The notes beneath the pieces are model-generated. The model searched no databases and was not told where the DNA came from. It saw nothing but the letters and a program-made list of their open reading frames with translations. A DNA stretch of 64,000 nucleotides from Henckelia pumila (lineage: Eukaryota; Streptophyta; Magnoliopsida; Lamiales; Gesneriaceae): positions 620,001 to 684,000 of the forward strand of contig NC_133121.1 of NCBI RefSeq assembly GCF_033568475.1, written 5' to 3'. Made by a program: the position numbers and the translations under genes. Shown here piece by piece: positions 48,025 to 63,200 of this stretch (its first letter is position 1; each line of letters opens with the position of its first letter).

Positions 48025-51000
48025 TCAACTTTCTGATCCGGGGGGAGTTCCAGCGAGCCAGCCCCAAACACCTGCTGAGCTCTGTCTTTGTTTTGCATTC
48101 AATGCAGCTTCTTCAAAAGAAGCCTTTTGTCGCCGGAGAATTTCGAGCTCTTTCTGTAAAGTGTCCATTCTTTGTAGTTTTTGTTGTAGCTCCGCTACAT
48201 CTACCTGTAAGTTTGAACTATAAGACAAACTTTTGGCTTAATGACACAAATGCAACCAGGCCGCATTGGGAACTGAGAATACAGTTGTGTAAACAAACAA
48301 TACCCAAGATACTAGACATGTTTGTGTTTTCAATGTCATCCTAGGTGAGGTCATAAAAAAAACGAGGATAATGCAGACCTCATTTTCAAATATATTTTCT
48401 TAAAACGTGTCCATCTAATTTTACATTTTCATACCCTACCATTATTTTAAAATCAGCTTTTGTATCAAACTACTAAATATTGACTATAGCTCACCATCTT
48501 CTCAAAGATGGGGTATTGACAGTAGAAAAATCTTATTCAAAAAAGTAAACTAAAACATTTATCACATTCTCTAATTCATTTCATGATGAATGTTTTCACA
48601 TAGCATTCCCTATAACATCAAAAACAATACCAAACATAAGCAAAAATTTTACCAAATAGCAATATAAACAGAATTGGTATGAATTTCTGGTATGATGCAG
48701 ACCTCGAGTTTGAAACATCTAGATTGCTCTGCAGCAAGTTGGGCTCGTGCAGATTGAAGTTCCTGCAAAACATAGTCTCTTTCTCAATTATAGACTAAAT
48801 TTGATGGCAAAATGTATTCATTAGCCAGCTACCAGGGGGAAAGATGAAATACAAACTTGACATTATAAAAGTGTTCTCTTCTTTGAACTTCGGTTATTCA
48901 TTTTCTCAAAGTAAGGACACTGAGAAGTTGGCGGTGTATCCTTTTGCATATACCTGTGTTGGACCGTGTAATGGGGATTCGGGAAGTGATATTAGAGAAA
49001 TCATCAATTCCTACACCGGAAGCTCATTGTTATGTGGGTCAAAGTATTGCAAACGTGAAAGTCATCTTTTGAACCAAATGGACACAATGGTACGAGTCGA
49101 GACTCGAGAATCACCTCCTAAACCTATAGGACTCAATTCTGTATTCTCACACTGTTGGGTCCATCTAATTTTTAAGAGAAATTTGAAATAGTTTATGAGA
49201 CTCCGAATCAGATATTTTTTTTAACTTTCAGTTAATTTTTCGTAAATTAAAAACAAATGTGAAATAAACAAAACTTAATGAAGGCTTGAGAGGAATACAA
49301 TCCTATACTACTTCCAATATATCATTGAGAAATCAAGATTTTACCTTGTACAGATCCATGTTGCGAGTTTCTGATTCCATCAATTCTTGCTTCAGTTGGA
49401 GTGCCCACATTTTCTCCTTGGAGAGAGAAGATTCTAATTCTTCCTTTTCTGTTTTAAGGGATGAAAGAATATTTTTGTTTGTTTCTTCACCCTTGGTAAC
49501 CTGTACAAAACAGAGATAAAGAAATTCTTCAGGAAGAAGTGTTACAGAAATAGGAGTTAGTGACCATTATCAAAGTTTAAGCAACTACCACTGAAGAAAT
49601 TAAGAAAATGACAACAGAACTCTTCACAATCATAAATATTGCAAGCCAAGTATCAGTAGGACATAATAAAAGGAATATTCAAGGAGAACCGAGGAAGAGT
49701 TTATTTCAGCATCAAAAAGTTAATATAAGCGAATAAACTACCCTGTAGATCCATACAATCAATGAGAAACAATGTGCATTCTACTTCTCAAAAAATATAA
49801 TTACAAATCAAAATAAAAAGTGAAGCCAGATCATTGTAGTAATAAATAAATGAAAAACTTAGACTCATTTCTTCAAACCATTCATTTTTGTTGTAAAACA
49901 CTGAATTCCCAATATCCCTAAAAAAAATTATATTACAAGAGTCAGCATTTCATAGATTTACAGTCACTTTCAACTCAATATCCAAATCATGATCGCATGC
50001 AGAGGAAATATAGCAAGGAAAGCATACAACAAAAACCAGTGAAAATGTGAGGGGGATGCCAGAATTCAAGGAAAGAAGGCAAGACAAACTCCTTTTGCAA
50101 TGTAATACACGCACATTGGAAAACTTAGCCTGTGAAGCCATTCAGCGAAACTTATCAAAATAAGTCACACTCTGTAGGTGATGCTGCTATGGTCCTATGG
50201 ACATACAGAAATAAATTTGCGCTGCCAGACATACAAAAATGATTTGAAATATTGTTCAAGATTTGTTTATTCATCATTAATGAAATATGAATTGTTCATA
50301 AGCTTCATAAAACATGGTCCAGTAGTTTATTTTAATTTAAAATTTCAACATTGAATAGCATGCATATAAGTTTCACAAATATCAGAATGATTTCAATGGG
50401 AATAGGCCAACCACACTTGGCTTTGAATCATAACCCGAGATTGGAACCATCAATCTGACACTGAAAAAAACAATTTTCTGGTTTAGGATAGGAACAAGAA
50501 TCACAACAGAACTGGAGTTGAAAAAAAATGGCTTGATACCAAATCTTGCGGAGAAGAAATTGGGGAATATCTGTAAACAAACTGTCATTATTAAAAGAAA
50601 TTAAATTAATGACGCTAAATTTATATGGTATAGTGTTTATATACTACCTCTTCATTATTGTTATTCACATACATTAATATCGTGAATGTTATGCAGAAAT
50701 ATCAAAATAATATGGGTCAAGAAGATAGTTATTAGTTTGAATGAAAAAAAAAAAAGAAGAAGATGCGATATATAACACAGAACACTTAAAAAGATTGGAC
50801 TTATCATATATTGTAATGATAGAACAGAAATATATAATATGTTTAGTTGGTTTAAAGACTTCAGAGAGCTATTTTTTTCTTCAATAAAAGACATCAAATT
50901 CCGTAAAAAATTCTAAATCAGTTTGGGTTAAAAACTGGAACCTAACCAGTGACAAAACTATAAGGGAATACATCTGAGACATAATGGTAATAATAGTGCA

Positions 51001-54000
51001 ATAGTACCCTTTGTTCCGATGCAACATCATCCATGACAATTTCTCTTAATTTTTCTTCTTGGCCAGTCTCAAACTCAGACTCCACATCTCTAGTAGCATT
51101 GGTGACATTTTGAACAGCTGATACACTATCAGGCACTGGAGTCTCCAACATCTTTGATTGTAAAGTTGATTTATGACTTGGTTTAAGTACATGGACCTAA
51201 TTGCAGCAAGCAAAGCCATATCGAATGATTGAATAAGTTCAACTCCTTTCAAAAAAATAGAAGAGGGAAAAAAACATAGGACTATCAGACCTCATTGGTG
51301 TACCTCCCGTTATATCCTCCAAATGAAACTAGAATATCTCCAGTGCTATAGGAACTCGTTACCAAACTCAACCCCTAAAAACAAAAAAATTACACCTTTA
51401 AAAAGTAAAATCAATCACTATCGCTAGAATAAACTAAAATACTATAATTCATTTTAAATATATTTTCCCAAAAATATTTTTTCATCAACTTTGAACCCCA
51501 CCAACAAAATCATTTCACTTGATTCAACTAACTGTGGTCCCAAAAACTGCTCTATTTATTATATTCCGATCTAGTACACCCTATTTTACTTTTAAAATAT
51601 CTAGCTCCTAATCATTACCAACTTAAAAATCAAGTCAGATATAATTTAATAATATTTACCAAACAAATTCTTACTTAATTTGACCCGAAAAGTATAAATT
51701 ATCCCTCGGAAAAAAATTTCAAACATCTTTTCTGTCTCATATAACCATCACACAGTTTTTTACCAAAATATTTCTCTGAAACATAAAAGATGACCAAACA
51801 GAGTGAATAAGTTATATCTCTGAATTGTAGCATCAATAAGTGGAGAGCTTTCAATCGTGGCAATAATTTTCATGGTAACATTATCTGAATAAATTTTAAA
51901 CAAACTGAAAGGAGCTAAAAGGGAAAACGTGACATCTTCACACAACATATGGGTAGGTTTTATCAGTAGAAACTGGGACGGCGAAGCTTAATCATATTTG
52001 CTGATGCCTCCAGGCAAAAATCTAGGGTGATAACCATCACAAAAATGCTTGACCATTAACAATATTACATCACTGCATGATACTTGCAAATTTGACAGCT
52101 ACTATTGTACAAGTAAAAGCAATGAAAAGTGCATCCCTTTTTTTATGTAAGAAACAAATGAAAAGTGCATTCAAACTTGTTGCATTATAGAAGATCACAC
52201 CATCAAACTTTCTGACTGGGCAAATTGACACACTTTTGTCAGTACAATCAAATAATAGGCCATGTACCTGCACCTCATCAGGTTAGATCATTGCATCCTC
52301 AAACTAATTAGTGATGCCTTTTCATCTACAGCCTAATCAGTCTTCAATTTAATGGTCAAGAGGATACAACTCTTAGCTTATCGCATTCCCATTATCCAAT
52401 TAATTCTGCTCGGGACGTGATGTTGAGGGCGTGAGGCATTTGGGTTCAAATCTAAACACGGTGTGATCCAAACTATTCAGTTGTACAACCATATTATAGA
52501 CCATGTCATACATAAAAACAGGGAGCATGACATAGAGAGTAGTAGATTCTTTGAATTTTTTTTTTTTTTTACAGAGTGAAATACCTCGCTAGCAAGAGGA
52601 ACACGTGCTTGAACGGCAGTAACAACTGACCAGACTAATGTGGACATATTAAGGACAACAGTCTCAGAAACTCCTGCATGTATAAAAAAAAAAGGGAGGC
52701 AAATTTGACGAATATAACAAAATGAATCCAGGGTTTTTTCATACCAACAAAACTTTTTGAAGTACAACTGATGGAAAAAGAAAAAGAAAAGGATAGTTTC
52801 CAAAGTATCCAAAAATATATGAACTGAAGATAAGAAAAGAACTAATGAAACTTGATACACATTTTGAATGCTCATATTAGTCAGCATCTTTTTTTCTTGA
52901 TACAACAGATGAATAACAAGAATAACCCCAAAAGAGGTAGGACAATGAAGATTTTAGAAATCTTTGGCAGTGAAAATAGCTAGGCATAAATGCCCCATAA
53001 CCTAAGAAACAGACAAGCACAATATTCAAAGAAACAATAAATTTGTGCTCGTTGACAAGCATGGATCAAATGCTAGATATGGAAATAGATAATTGGGAAA
53101 AAAGAATCAGTCCTCGATAAGAACAATTGTACGGTTGTCTTCCTTTATGTATGACTGGAACTCCTAATCTTCAAAGTGAAATTCTTGGAATATAAATTTC
53201 AAATGCTTTGTGTTGCAATTGACAATGATGAATTTGAATGGAAAATCACCATAAGGAAACAATCATTGCTCAGATTAACCTAATGAGAACCTACTAAAAT
53301 ACTGTAGAAACTCACCATAATTTTCTTCAAGATAAAAAGCTGGGAGCCAATTCAAACATTTTAGATGCTTACCTCAATCAACAATTCAACATGCAACGAT
53401 TTATCAGCTTAGAGAATTCTTAGTTTTTCTTGTAAAACATGAAAACCACGACGCTCCAAAAAATTCAACACACACTAATAATCACATAGAGCACACCATG
53501 AATAGTTGACAAGCAATGCCACTAAGAGCTTGTTTGGCAATCTTACAAGCTTTTACAACTTATTATAAAATGTTCAAATTATAAACTCTTAGATCTTAAT
53601 TTAAAATTAACCTCTTAAAGAGTATTATCAAATAAGTTTTTTCAAAAATAAAATAAATAACAGAAGAGAAACAAATCAAATGCACAGATAAGAGACAAAA
53701 ATACCGAGGAAAAAAACAATTTGAGACAAGCTTGGAATATAAGGGTAAGTTTTACTTTTTTAAAGTCATATAAGCTTACACAATATCACTGTTGAAAACA
53801 TTTGTCCCAAAAGTTTGAGCACATGGAAGACGGCACAATCAAAAGTTTTTTTACTTTAAAACACCCCGCAAGTGTAAGCTGGAGACCAGGAGATATATTT
53901 TCGGCAATAATATCCATGACGTACATGTGAGTGTTTGTAGGATTTCAGGCGGTACACAAGTACCCAAGACCAGATTAAGAATATGTGGATTTTGCGCTCC

Positions 54001-57000
54001 AGGCATCTTAACCCATTGACCTCCTAGCTCTGATACAATTAAAAGTCCTTGACCAAAAGATCTAGCTCATTGAAAATAGCACAATCAAAAGTTTTATGCT
54101 TTAACAATCTTTCCTAAAAATGTTCACCAAACACCAGACATTGTGAAAGTTTCTTATTATCTTATAAGATAAGATGTGTACAGAACTCATAAGTTGAAGT
54201 TATTTGCTTCAAGAGCTTAATTTTCAAATATTATGTAAAGCTTATAAGTTACTAAAGCATCGTACAGGTTCCAAAAGCTTATAAGATTTTTAAGAAAACT
54301 GTTTAGCCAAACAATTTCTAAGCTGACACATAAATAAGCTGGCAAATTCTAAATATCAGGGACTGAATTAGATATCAAATCCGTACCACTCTTATTGTCC
54401 CCTCCACCAACAATGAACCAATTCTCACCAACCGTAACACCTGCATGGCCAGCACGAGGACTAGGGATTTCACCCTGCTGTGTTGGTTTTGACCATTCCA
54501 TCTACCACATCGAAGTAAAAATATAATAAAAACATAGAGAAAAACTAGGGATTTTAGGAATTCATCGAATCTGACAACTCATAACGTAACAAGGCTAAAT
54601 AATGTATCTCACAGTTTGAAGGTCAAGAACATGAAGATCATTAAAGCAGGTTGCATGTGAACCCCCACCAAATACAAGAAGATAACGATCTGCATGTACC
54701 GCTGCAGCATGATCAGACCTTGGAGAAGGTGGCACCCCCCTATGGATATGATGAGAGCAAATAAATGCAGAGACTAATCAGGATGCTATTTGTTATGAGA
54801 AACGACTCTTCTATGGCTGAAACATATACTTGGTAAGTGGAAAATACTATCAAATGGATACCATGAAATAACAATGAGGTCACCCAATTTGTAGTTGAAG
54901 GCCAAATGTTCAGGTCTTAAATGGGCACAGAAGCCTGAAGGCCAAATGTTCAGGTCTTAAAATTGCCATAAAAAGAAATCTTACACTGTGTCCATTTCAT
55001 CCCAGGTCATGGTTTCCAAGTCTAGGATGTGGAGATCATTTAAAAGAGACCTTTTGGCATCTTGTCCACCAAATATGACTAGTGTCGCTCCCACAAGGGT
55101 TACTGACTGCCCTCCACGGGAGACCTACGTTATATATCAACAAAGCAACTTCCTTAATTTATTGTTGTGCAAATAATCATAACCTCTCTTTTCAAGATTA
55201 TCTTCCACACTTTACAAGTATAGGCAGATAATAGTCGCTATCAATCATTAATCTCAGTTTGTTCCTTGGGAGAAAGTGGTTTACACATTAACAAATAATC
55301 ATGTCTATTGTCTCACATGGTTAGTATAAATTATAAAAAGTTTAAAATGGAACAAGTTGTGTATGATCAAACAAAAGATGATTCACAAATAATTAACACA
55401 AAAAGAAGTTGTAACTGGGGAAACACAAAATCACATATTTCTTTAAATAAAAAATTATCACGGTTAGGCTGGAAGGTTTACCGGAGGCTTTCCATAAGTC
55501 TTCAAGGTCGACCAGGCAGAAGTTTGCAGATCAAATACCTTAACTGTAATCATGTATCAGTAAGGCATCGAGGTACAAAACTAAAACAGATTAAAACCGG
55601 GAGGATGCTCAGTAATCATGTGAAAAATTATCTTAATAGCCTTCAGAAACCACCCACTAATGTGCAGTCGATGAGAAATAACAGATTCTAGCAACAAACT
55701 AAGTATATAAATTATGTTGCATCAACCTAATGCCTTCAGGTGTCTGAAACTAAAATTCATATGGTGATAAATGGCAATAATGTGAATTGGAACCACAAAG
55801 ACATAAAACCAAACTTTCAGCATCTTATTATTTTGTTTCAATACATTCTGTGAAATTGAAAAAGACTCCATGTGATTAAATAAAACAAGGAACTTTTACA
55901 CGGATATCATTGCACATTTCTTCGGCTTCACACAAATAAATCCAAAAATAAATCTTAAACAAATTCTCAATACCTATTTAGTCCAAAAACTTTTAAACAG
56001 TAAAAAAAATCACAAATCAAATACTTGGATGGTTTACAATAACATTTTGAACCTTGTAATGTTTCGGAAGAATCCTTTGTATGCCCAGCGACTGAAAGAA
56101 GCTTATTTCCATCCCATGGTACCTACAGAGAAGACATGCTAATAGAATAGGTCATACTATTAACAGAAAAACTTGAAATACCTCTGAGACTGATCATATC
56201 ATAATTATTATCAAATAACTTTTCAGAAAGGTTAAACAGTAATCTCAATACTTACCAAGGAATGACCCGCACAAGCAGTTGGCAGGCCATCCTTGCCTCC
56301 CTGAATTTCAGCTTTGGACCAAGTCCAACTTTTCATATCCAGAACCTAAACCCCACAAAAAAGTACAGTATTCATAACTCCAGAAACCAAAAAGAAAAAA
56401 AACGTAGCTGAAACTTATCATGTAAAACATATCCCCAGAAAGGGGTATGTGGCATCAGCCGCATGACTTATGGCACTGAAATCCAAAATCCAAATCAAAA
56501 AGTATGAGACCCCCAAGTAAATGATTTGTGAAGTGTTTAGTAACATTTGGTGCTGTTTCGAAATCAAACTCAGAAAGTTTCTTAGTTTTCTGGCTGTGAA
56601 AAATTGGAGACATCACTAACCCAGCCGTATGAGAGTTTCCCCAGACGAGAAGGTAATTGCATAAATTGTGATACAGGAATCTCACACACGTTTGCCATAT
56701 ACAGGTATTAAAACTTAAATTCCAATACCTGGAGATCATTTAGGTAGCGACCATTGTGGTTTCCACCAAATATGTACAACTTATCCCCAATAGCTGCAGC
56801 TCCATGCTACCAATGTGGTTAATAAATGTTTAAAACCGAAGGAAAGAAAACAGAATCATCATTGTGAGCATAACAGGACAATAGAAACCAAACCTCATAT
56901 CGGCCTTTTGGTCGTGTGCCAGACACTGGTAGTGCAACCCACTTGTCATATACACAAACTACTCCAGGACCTTCAGATACAATATTTTTATCCTTAATTT

Positions 57001-59203
57001 CTGAAAGATTGCCATTATCCGTAGGAATAGTCTTTGTCTCCGGAGAGATGTTTCCATTTTCAGAAACTGCTGCAACTTCTGGAATATGCTGAGATGGCAA
57101 AAATGGAAATCAGGGGAAGAAGAAGGTTCAAAGCAGAAGTAAGGACAATGTAGAGGACTGAGGAGATTATAGAAAGATGAACTCTGCAGTTAATTTGGTT
57201 ATAAAAGTTTGTTGTAACCTTATTTCATTCAGGCAAACAAGGAGATAGATGAAGCAACTAGATTTTGAATTGCTTCAAAGCATTCATGACGGTATCGCCT
57301 CACGGAAGTCGGTGAAACAAGCATAAATCGACAAAACAAGAAGCACAAACTTGACAATAAAGCTCCCAACAGTGGGACTTAAACAATAGAACAAGTAGAG
57401 AAAGAGAGGGGTGGACATGTTTGCACACTTCTAGATAGAGAAAGCGAGGGTTCAACACGTTTGCTGCTAGTTATTATCCAGTAAAACTCAACATCGGAAG
57501 AACTTTAAAACTTTACGAACAATAAGTTGAGTACCTGCCTCCTCTTACATAAGCAGCCTATAAATCTATCCAACCTCTACAAAGCATTATTCGAAATGCT
57601 TGCTTTAATATGTAAGTTCCAAATTTTGTGACATTCATATTGATCCCCTCGTAACAATTAATATTGACACTCTTGTCTGCGGGACCAGATAGGAAGAAGT
57701 TATTCAAAGATGCCAAAAGATGGTGCACCAGATGAAGGGAGGAGATATCACCAGAATTTTAGAACTTGAATTTAAATTTTCAAGAGAAGTACAAATGTCA
57801 AAGAAATTAATTGCCACGGAATGGTGAGAAAGTTTAGAAGAATTTCAATTCCTCGAAGAAAATTGGGTAACCCCAAATTTCGCAGGATATTTATGCAGCA
57901 CATCTGTTGCTATTTTTTATAAAGATTGTAACTGTATAACAAGCTGTTTACACTTGCAAGATACAAAAATTTCCTAGAATGCTTTTGCAACATAATTTTG
58001 ATTGCACAATTGATGATTGAAATTACAATGAGAGAAGACTCCAACAACCGAATGTCAGAAATTCATACTATGTAAACTCACATTAATTTCAACATCCACA
58101 ACAGGCTCTGGAACAAAGTCTGACACTCTTGAGTACCATCCTGGATCTTCTTCCTGCTCCAAAAATGGTAAAAATAAAATGTTGCCATTAAGATGCATAG
58201 TGAAATGTATGCATATGACTTTGCACTAACCTCTAAAATTTTAACAAAGAGGCGCATCGCCTCTGTAGAAACCATTTTTCCAAGTCCAGTCCAGCTTCAA
58301 GAAAATGAAAAGAAAAACAAGTTTAAGAAAATTTGCGGCAGCCAGAGGACTCATAGAAAGCGTAAATATAGTAAACATCATATTACAAATGATCCACCAA
58401 AGACATCACTCCCAAATCAACAAATCTAAGTTAGACTTCAATGTTCAAATCAGATGTTTGAAGAGGGTTCATCAGATCTTGTCACAATACAACTCCATCA
58501 ACACTTTAACTTTGAGTAAACCTTTTGCAATCTATTCATGAAGATGATCAGCCAATAGAGTGTCAGTGACAATTATCAATCATTACTTTTTTATTCTGTT
58601 GTCAAAGTGTCTATAATAATGTTCTTTAAGCAAAGTATTAATGGGGCAATGAAAGGGTATGTCTTTTAATGATTTGATCAGATACATTTCCTTCGGAGGG
58701 GGAAAAAAAGCAAGTTTCCTCGTCCACGAACAGTGTTTCTAGATAACATACAACCCAATATACTTATAACTTCGTTCTGAAAATAACCAAGCAGTTGATG
58801 TAATGCTATCAGACGCATATGATAGAAGTAAATATAATCGAGTTTGAGCTCAGATACCTTGTCCATTTGCTTTGCTCAATGGGGCTCCAACCTCTAGGTT
58901 TAGGAATGTTGCAAGGTCCAACAGTTGCCTGAGACCATGAATTGGCATTATTATGATCCAACAAAGAGTGGATCAGGCTAAAAAGGATAGGAAATGTGGA
59001 GTCTTATAAAATCGGCGGCATTGCCGCGAAACCTGCTGGTATAAGGCGTAAAGGAGAAGAGCTGAATCATTAGATAACTTGGAGACGATGCCTTTACCGG
59101 CGGAATTGGGGGATCCACCAAAGCCAGCGTAGGTCGCCGCCGCATAGAACCTCTCCGGGTACGCTAGGCCTGAGTTTGCTGTCGCCATGGCTGTGGCCAA
59201 CAT
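48025..59203 (-). CDS. ACBP4: Acyl-CoA-binding protein with kelch repeats (ACBP4/5), copy B
   Basis: Copy of 31648-42824 with the same 18-exon structure: exons 1-12 shifted by 16379 (first exon 59203-59033), exon 13 at 52673-52585, exons 14-18 shifted by 16377 (last exon 48204-48025). It encodes the same 670-residue protein. The one coding substitution (A at 54625 versus G at 38246) changes a Leu codon from CTC to CTT and is silent. Both single-base indels are intronic. This copy keeps the original upstream sequence beyond 59480, so it is the one with the ancestral promoter context. It sits upstream of, and on the same strand as, copy A. Confidence 0.92.
53526..54318. mobile_element. PIF/Harbinger-like non-autonomous element in ACBP intron 12, copy B
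   Basis: Duplicate of 37148-37939, including its flanking TAA, arising from the large tandem duplication rather than a second insertion. It contains one of the indels that separate the two units (an extra A near 54283). Confidence 0.75.
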
Positions 59204-60212
59204 TTACTCCTTTTGCGTCTCCGGATCGGGATTTTGGATTTGAGTATATGTGTGCCAATTAAGACACCAACACGATGATGTTTGAGTCTGAGGTGCATGC
59301 GTGGGGCCTACTTCACCCGTCACTATTTTCTGCGTTACGATCCAAATACTAATACTAATACTAAATACAATAATCTTGAAAAAAAATTGATAGAAAACGA
59401 AGATGTGGAGATTTAAAATTTCTTCATATCATAGTCTACTTTTATTTTTTATGTTTTTGAAGGAAAAGATATAATTTATTTTAGTTCATATATTCTTTTT
59501 TAAAAAAATCCAATGGTTGAAAAATGAGCTCTCATTTAATAGGTACAATCAATCAAACATAATTATTGGGTGAATGAGTATTTTCCCCGCTTGGCTTGTG
59601 AATCTTGTAAGCAGACTCTTAAGAAATAGATCTCACTTCTCAGGTTGCTAGTCAAAATTATTTTTTTTAAAAAAACATAAAACCAAAAAAAATAATATTT
59701 TGGATATATAGTATTAGCATCCATATTTCAGTATAGGAGGTATCGACTTACTCGTATCCATTTTAAGGTCGTGTTTAAGATAATTAAAAAAAGTGCTTTT
59801 AATATTAATTTTTTTAAAGAAAAATTCAAAAACTTTTTACCAATCACTGTATACGAGGGTGTATATATATATATATATATTAGTACATAATAGTTGTATG
59901 TGATAGCCCACCGAAGGTTGAGCCATGAGGATTCTATAGCGTCTTTGAGTCAGGTTAGAGATTGTATTCGAAATCTCGTTCTAAAATTGAGATGTTAAAG
60001 TCATGTCCATTAGAAATGAAACTGGGTACCAAATTGAAGTCAATTAATCCAAGTCCAAGAAGGATGTGAGTAAGCATATTAGACTTGGGCTTATGCCCAT
60101 TGGTGGCCCAAATAATTTTTTTATTTTTTCCAAATGTCCATTCTTGCAACAAGAATTAATTTTTAAAAAAAATAAAATAAAATAAAAAATGGAATACGAT
60201 GACAAGTATCGT
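59204..60212. other. ACBP copy B promoter region and spacer
   Basis: Holds the intact upstream region of ACBP copy B (left part) and the 3' region of the minus-strand protease gene (right part). A short TA run lies at about 59863-59880. The 65-67 residue minus frames near 59955-60247 show no recognised domain. Confidence 0.5.
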
Positions 60213-63200
60213 TTACATATCCGGAACAGCTTCTTCAGGAATGACAACTAAAGTCCAAGTAGTATCATTCGCCCTCTTCACAACAGCAGTAAATGGCTTC
60301 CCAACTTTGTCTCCCATTATCTCCGTCACCTTACACACACACCAAAAAAAAAAAGAAGACGACCTGATGAATTTCATCAAAAGAAATGTTACACGAAAAA
60401 AGAAAGGCTCGGTGAATTTGTTAAACATCAGTTCTCAAGGCACATTAACAGGCACTGCACTACTATCTCCTCATGAAGTTGCCAACTGATAGGCGGCTCA
60501 ATTTTCCACCCAAAAATCAACGTACTACAAAGAAAAATTTTGAAGAGATAGATATCTAACAAGTCAAGTTTGGTATCACAATCTGATGAGAAAGACCTCA
60601 TATGATTGACACTCAACAGATATTATCAGATCAAGAACCATGGGTATTAGAAATCTCAAATTATCCTGCTAACAGACCACTGGGTTCATTTTTAATGAAA
60701 TCATTAATATGATCAAAACACAAATACCTCCTTGATGCTTCCGACGGGCTGTCCTCCAAATTCGATAACAACATCCCCAGAATGAAATCCAGCAAGATCA
60801 GCTGGAGAACCTGGCACTACCTGAAAATAAGTATTTCCAGAACTGAGTGAAACTATGTCATTTCAGAAGACATGATCGCACATGTTAGCTGTGATATGCA
60901 GTATATGATTATACTTTTACTATGTGCCTCTATTGAATCAAACTGAACTACGTTACATCTACCTTAGCCTATGCAGAAACATTCTTAATGCAATCAGTTA
61001 AGAGAATTATATTATATGAAAGGATCTAAATTAATTCTCGGGTTTTAGGAAAATGAATGACATTCCCCTTTACTATTGGTCCTCACCATAAAGCAAAATG
61101 ATAAAAATGGCAACAATGACATATCATGTCCTCAAATCAAAGGATAGAGAGTAAATCTCACATCTTTGGCTATATATATTACAGTTGCTGATGCAGCATG
61201 AATTAAAGGGAGAGGAACATGACACAAGTTGGCAGTTGCAGGGAAAAGTAGAGCAAAAGTAAAAGACAATCTCAATCCACAGGGACACAATGGTACTCAT
61301 GGGTATCACCGGTTCATTCCCTAGCAATCCGCTAAAGCATACTGAGTCTACATTCTCAAACACATCCTGAAGGGGAGAAAAACTATCACTCCAGCTCTCA
61401 CTCCACCACCACACCACCACATAAAAGAATTTCATGCATCTGATGAAGATCTTACCATAGATACAAGAAGACCTTTATTTACATTTGGAAAAGCAGGATC
61501 TTTGTCCTTAAGCTGTGCCGTGATCATATCATTGAGATCGATCATTTTTAGTCCAAGCCACGGTCGAACAACTCTCCTACATTATACTAACAAATCAAAA
61601 TCAGAACATTTTAACAAGTGCCTCAAATGGTGGCGTAACAGAGTGAGTCAACATGTTCCCCACACATCCAAGGGTAGGAGACCTACAATCACAATCTTGT
61701 ACGTGAAGCCAAATGAAGTCAGTTTACTAGGGAAAAAGCAACACGAGGTAGATGAAGACATAACCACCGTGTTTGTAAAAGTCTACTACCATACTGCAAG
61801 GAATGGTACAAAGGCCAAAAAGGACGAGCTAGTATTTTCAGAGAATCTAGAAAAGATCTCGATACAAGTAGAGGCAAGAGGAAACTATCGAGAGAACAAA
61901 GAGAAGACAATGGATTCAGAATTTATCAGTGACTGAGTGAGTCCTAAACTGGAGATAAATGGAGTTTTACTAACCCGTTTCTTTTGAAGTGCTCGATTAT
62001 TGTGGAGACAGAGTCAACTGGTACAGCAAAATTCAATCCATCAGCCCCCAAAACTTTCATGATATTGACACCAACGATTTCTCCATAAACATTTACTAGA
62101 GGTCCCCCAGAATTACCCTGCAGTCGCACAGAAAAAAAGGAAAGGTCCTTGAATAACAAATCTCTTTATCTAACAATAACGGTTGCAAAGAAGACAAGTG
62201 ATTGATAGCAAGGTTTCTGCTAGTTGAATGGACAAGTTATGTATGATCCATCTTATAGCAGAATTAAAAATTGATCATTAATGATGCTAGACCCCACATT
62301 ATGGAATGATAAAGTGAACAGATTAATTTTTTCTTACAATATTTGAAAATATATCTGAAGGAGATTTCATCAACAACCTCCACATAGAATATACTCATAC
62401 ATGATAATACCATTTGGAAAATACAATAACCTAATGACTGTAACTTGGTCAGGAAAATACAACTTCATCTCAAATGGATAAAAACCACTACCGACACTTG
62501 CATTTTACACCATCCTTTGGCACTCAGCACAGAGAGAAACCAAAAACCTCCAAATTATAGTCATGTAATTTTGAAAATTATATTGAGATGACAACAAAAT
62601 GCCTGTTTGTACCCATTCATAGTCAAAACTCTCCGACCATGGGCTCGCCTGGCGATAATGTTCCCAAATATGGGATGAAAGGGAGAGAAGAAAAGAAAAC
62701 ATTAATTTCTTTAAAGGAAGTGCAGGACAAATAACCTTTTACCTCATTAACAGCACAGTCAGTCTGTAAGTATTCCCTTCGGAAGCCCCCCAGACCTAAG
62801 TCACTGCTCTTCCGATCAACACAACTAAATGCCATGGTAAATATAGCATAAGGCATAAGGAAATAAACTATACTTCCATCTACATAGTCCACTACGTTAG
62901 TGAGCACATATATTTAAATCATTCAAATCTTTGGATCCAATTTGATAGTGTTAAGTGGCATCTAAAACAAACAGCAGATGTTAGAGGTAACGAAAGCTCA
63001 AGCCCTTTCAGACCTAAATTACCTTACAATACCTGCAGTTACAGTATTTTGAAGGGTAAGGGGGCAACCCATAGCAATCACCAAGTCCCCAGGGCGAAGC
63101 TTTCTTGAGGAGCCAAGTTTTGCAGTAGGAAGTCGAGTTTTAGATTCGATCTTCACTAATGCTATGTCTGAATGTAGATCAGCATTCACTACTGTGCCCT

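Larger units (their letters stand above)
43102..59480. repeat. Tandem duplication, unit B (about 16.38 kb)
   Basis: A direct copy of 26725-43101. The left junction reads AATTTATT|TAGATACAA: left of the bar matches the right end of the unit (compare 59473-59480), right of the bar matches 26725 onward. One T is shared, so the junction has 1 bp of microhomology. After 59481 the sequence is unique again. The unit carries a 5'-truncated PsbP gene, a complete methyltransferase and a complete ACBP. Confidence 0.95.

Noticed and set aside
26725-59480. Explaining the 16-kb repeat as recombination between flanking transposons
   Set aside because: No matching element lies at either breakpoint; the shared sequence at the junction is a single base.
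61502-61936. Open frame of 144 residues on the plus strand
   Set aside because: It overlaps an exon and intron of the minus-strand DEG14-like gene and has no recognisable domain; it is an antisense shadow.
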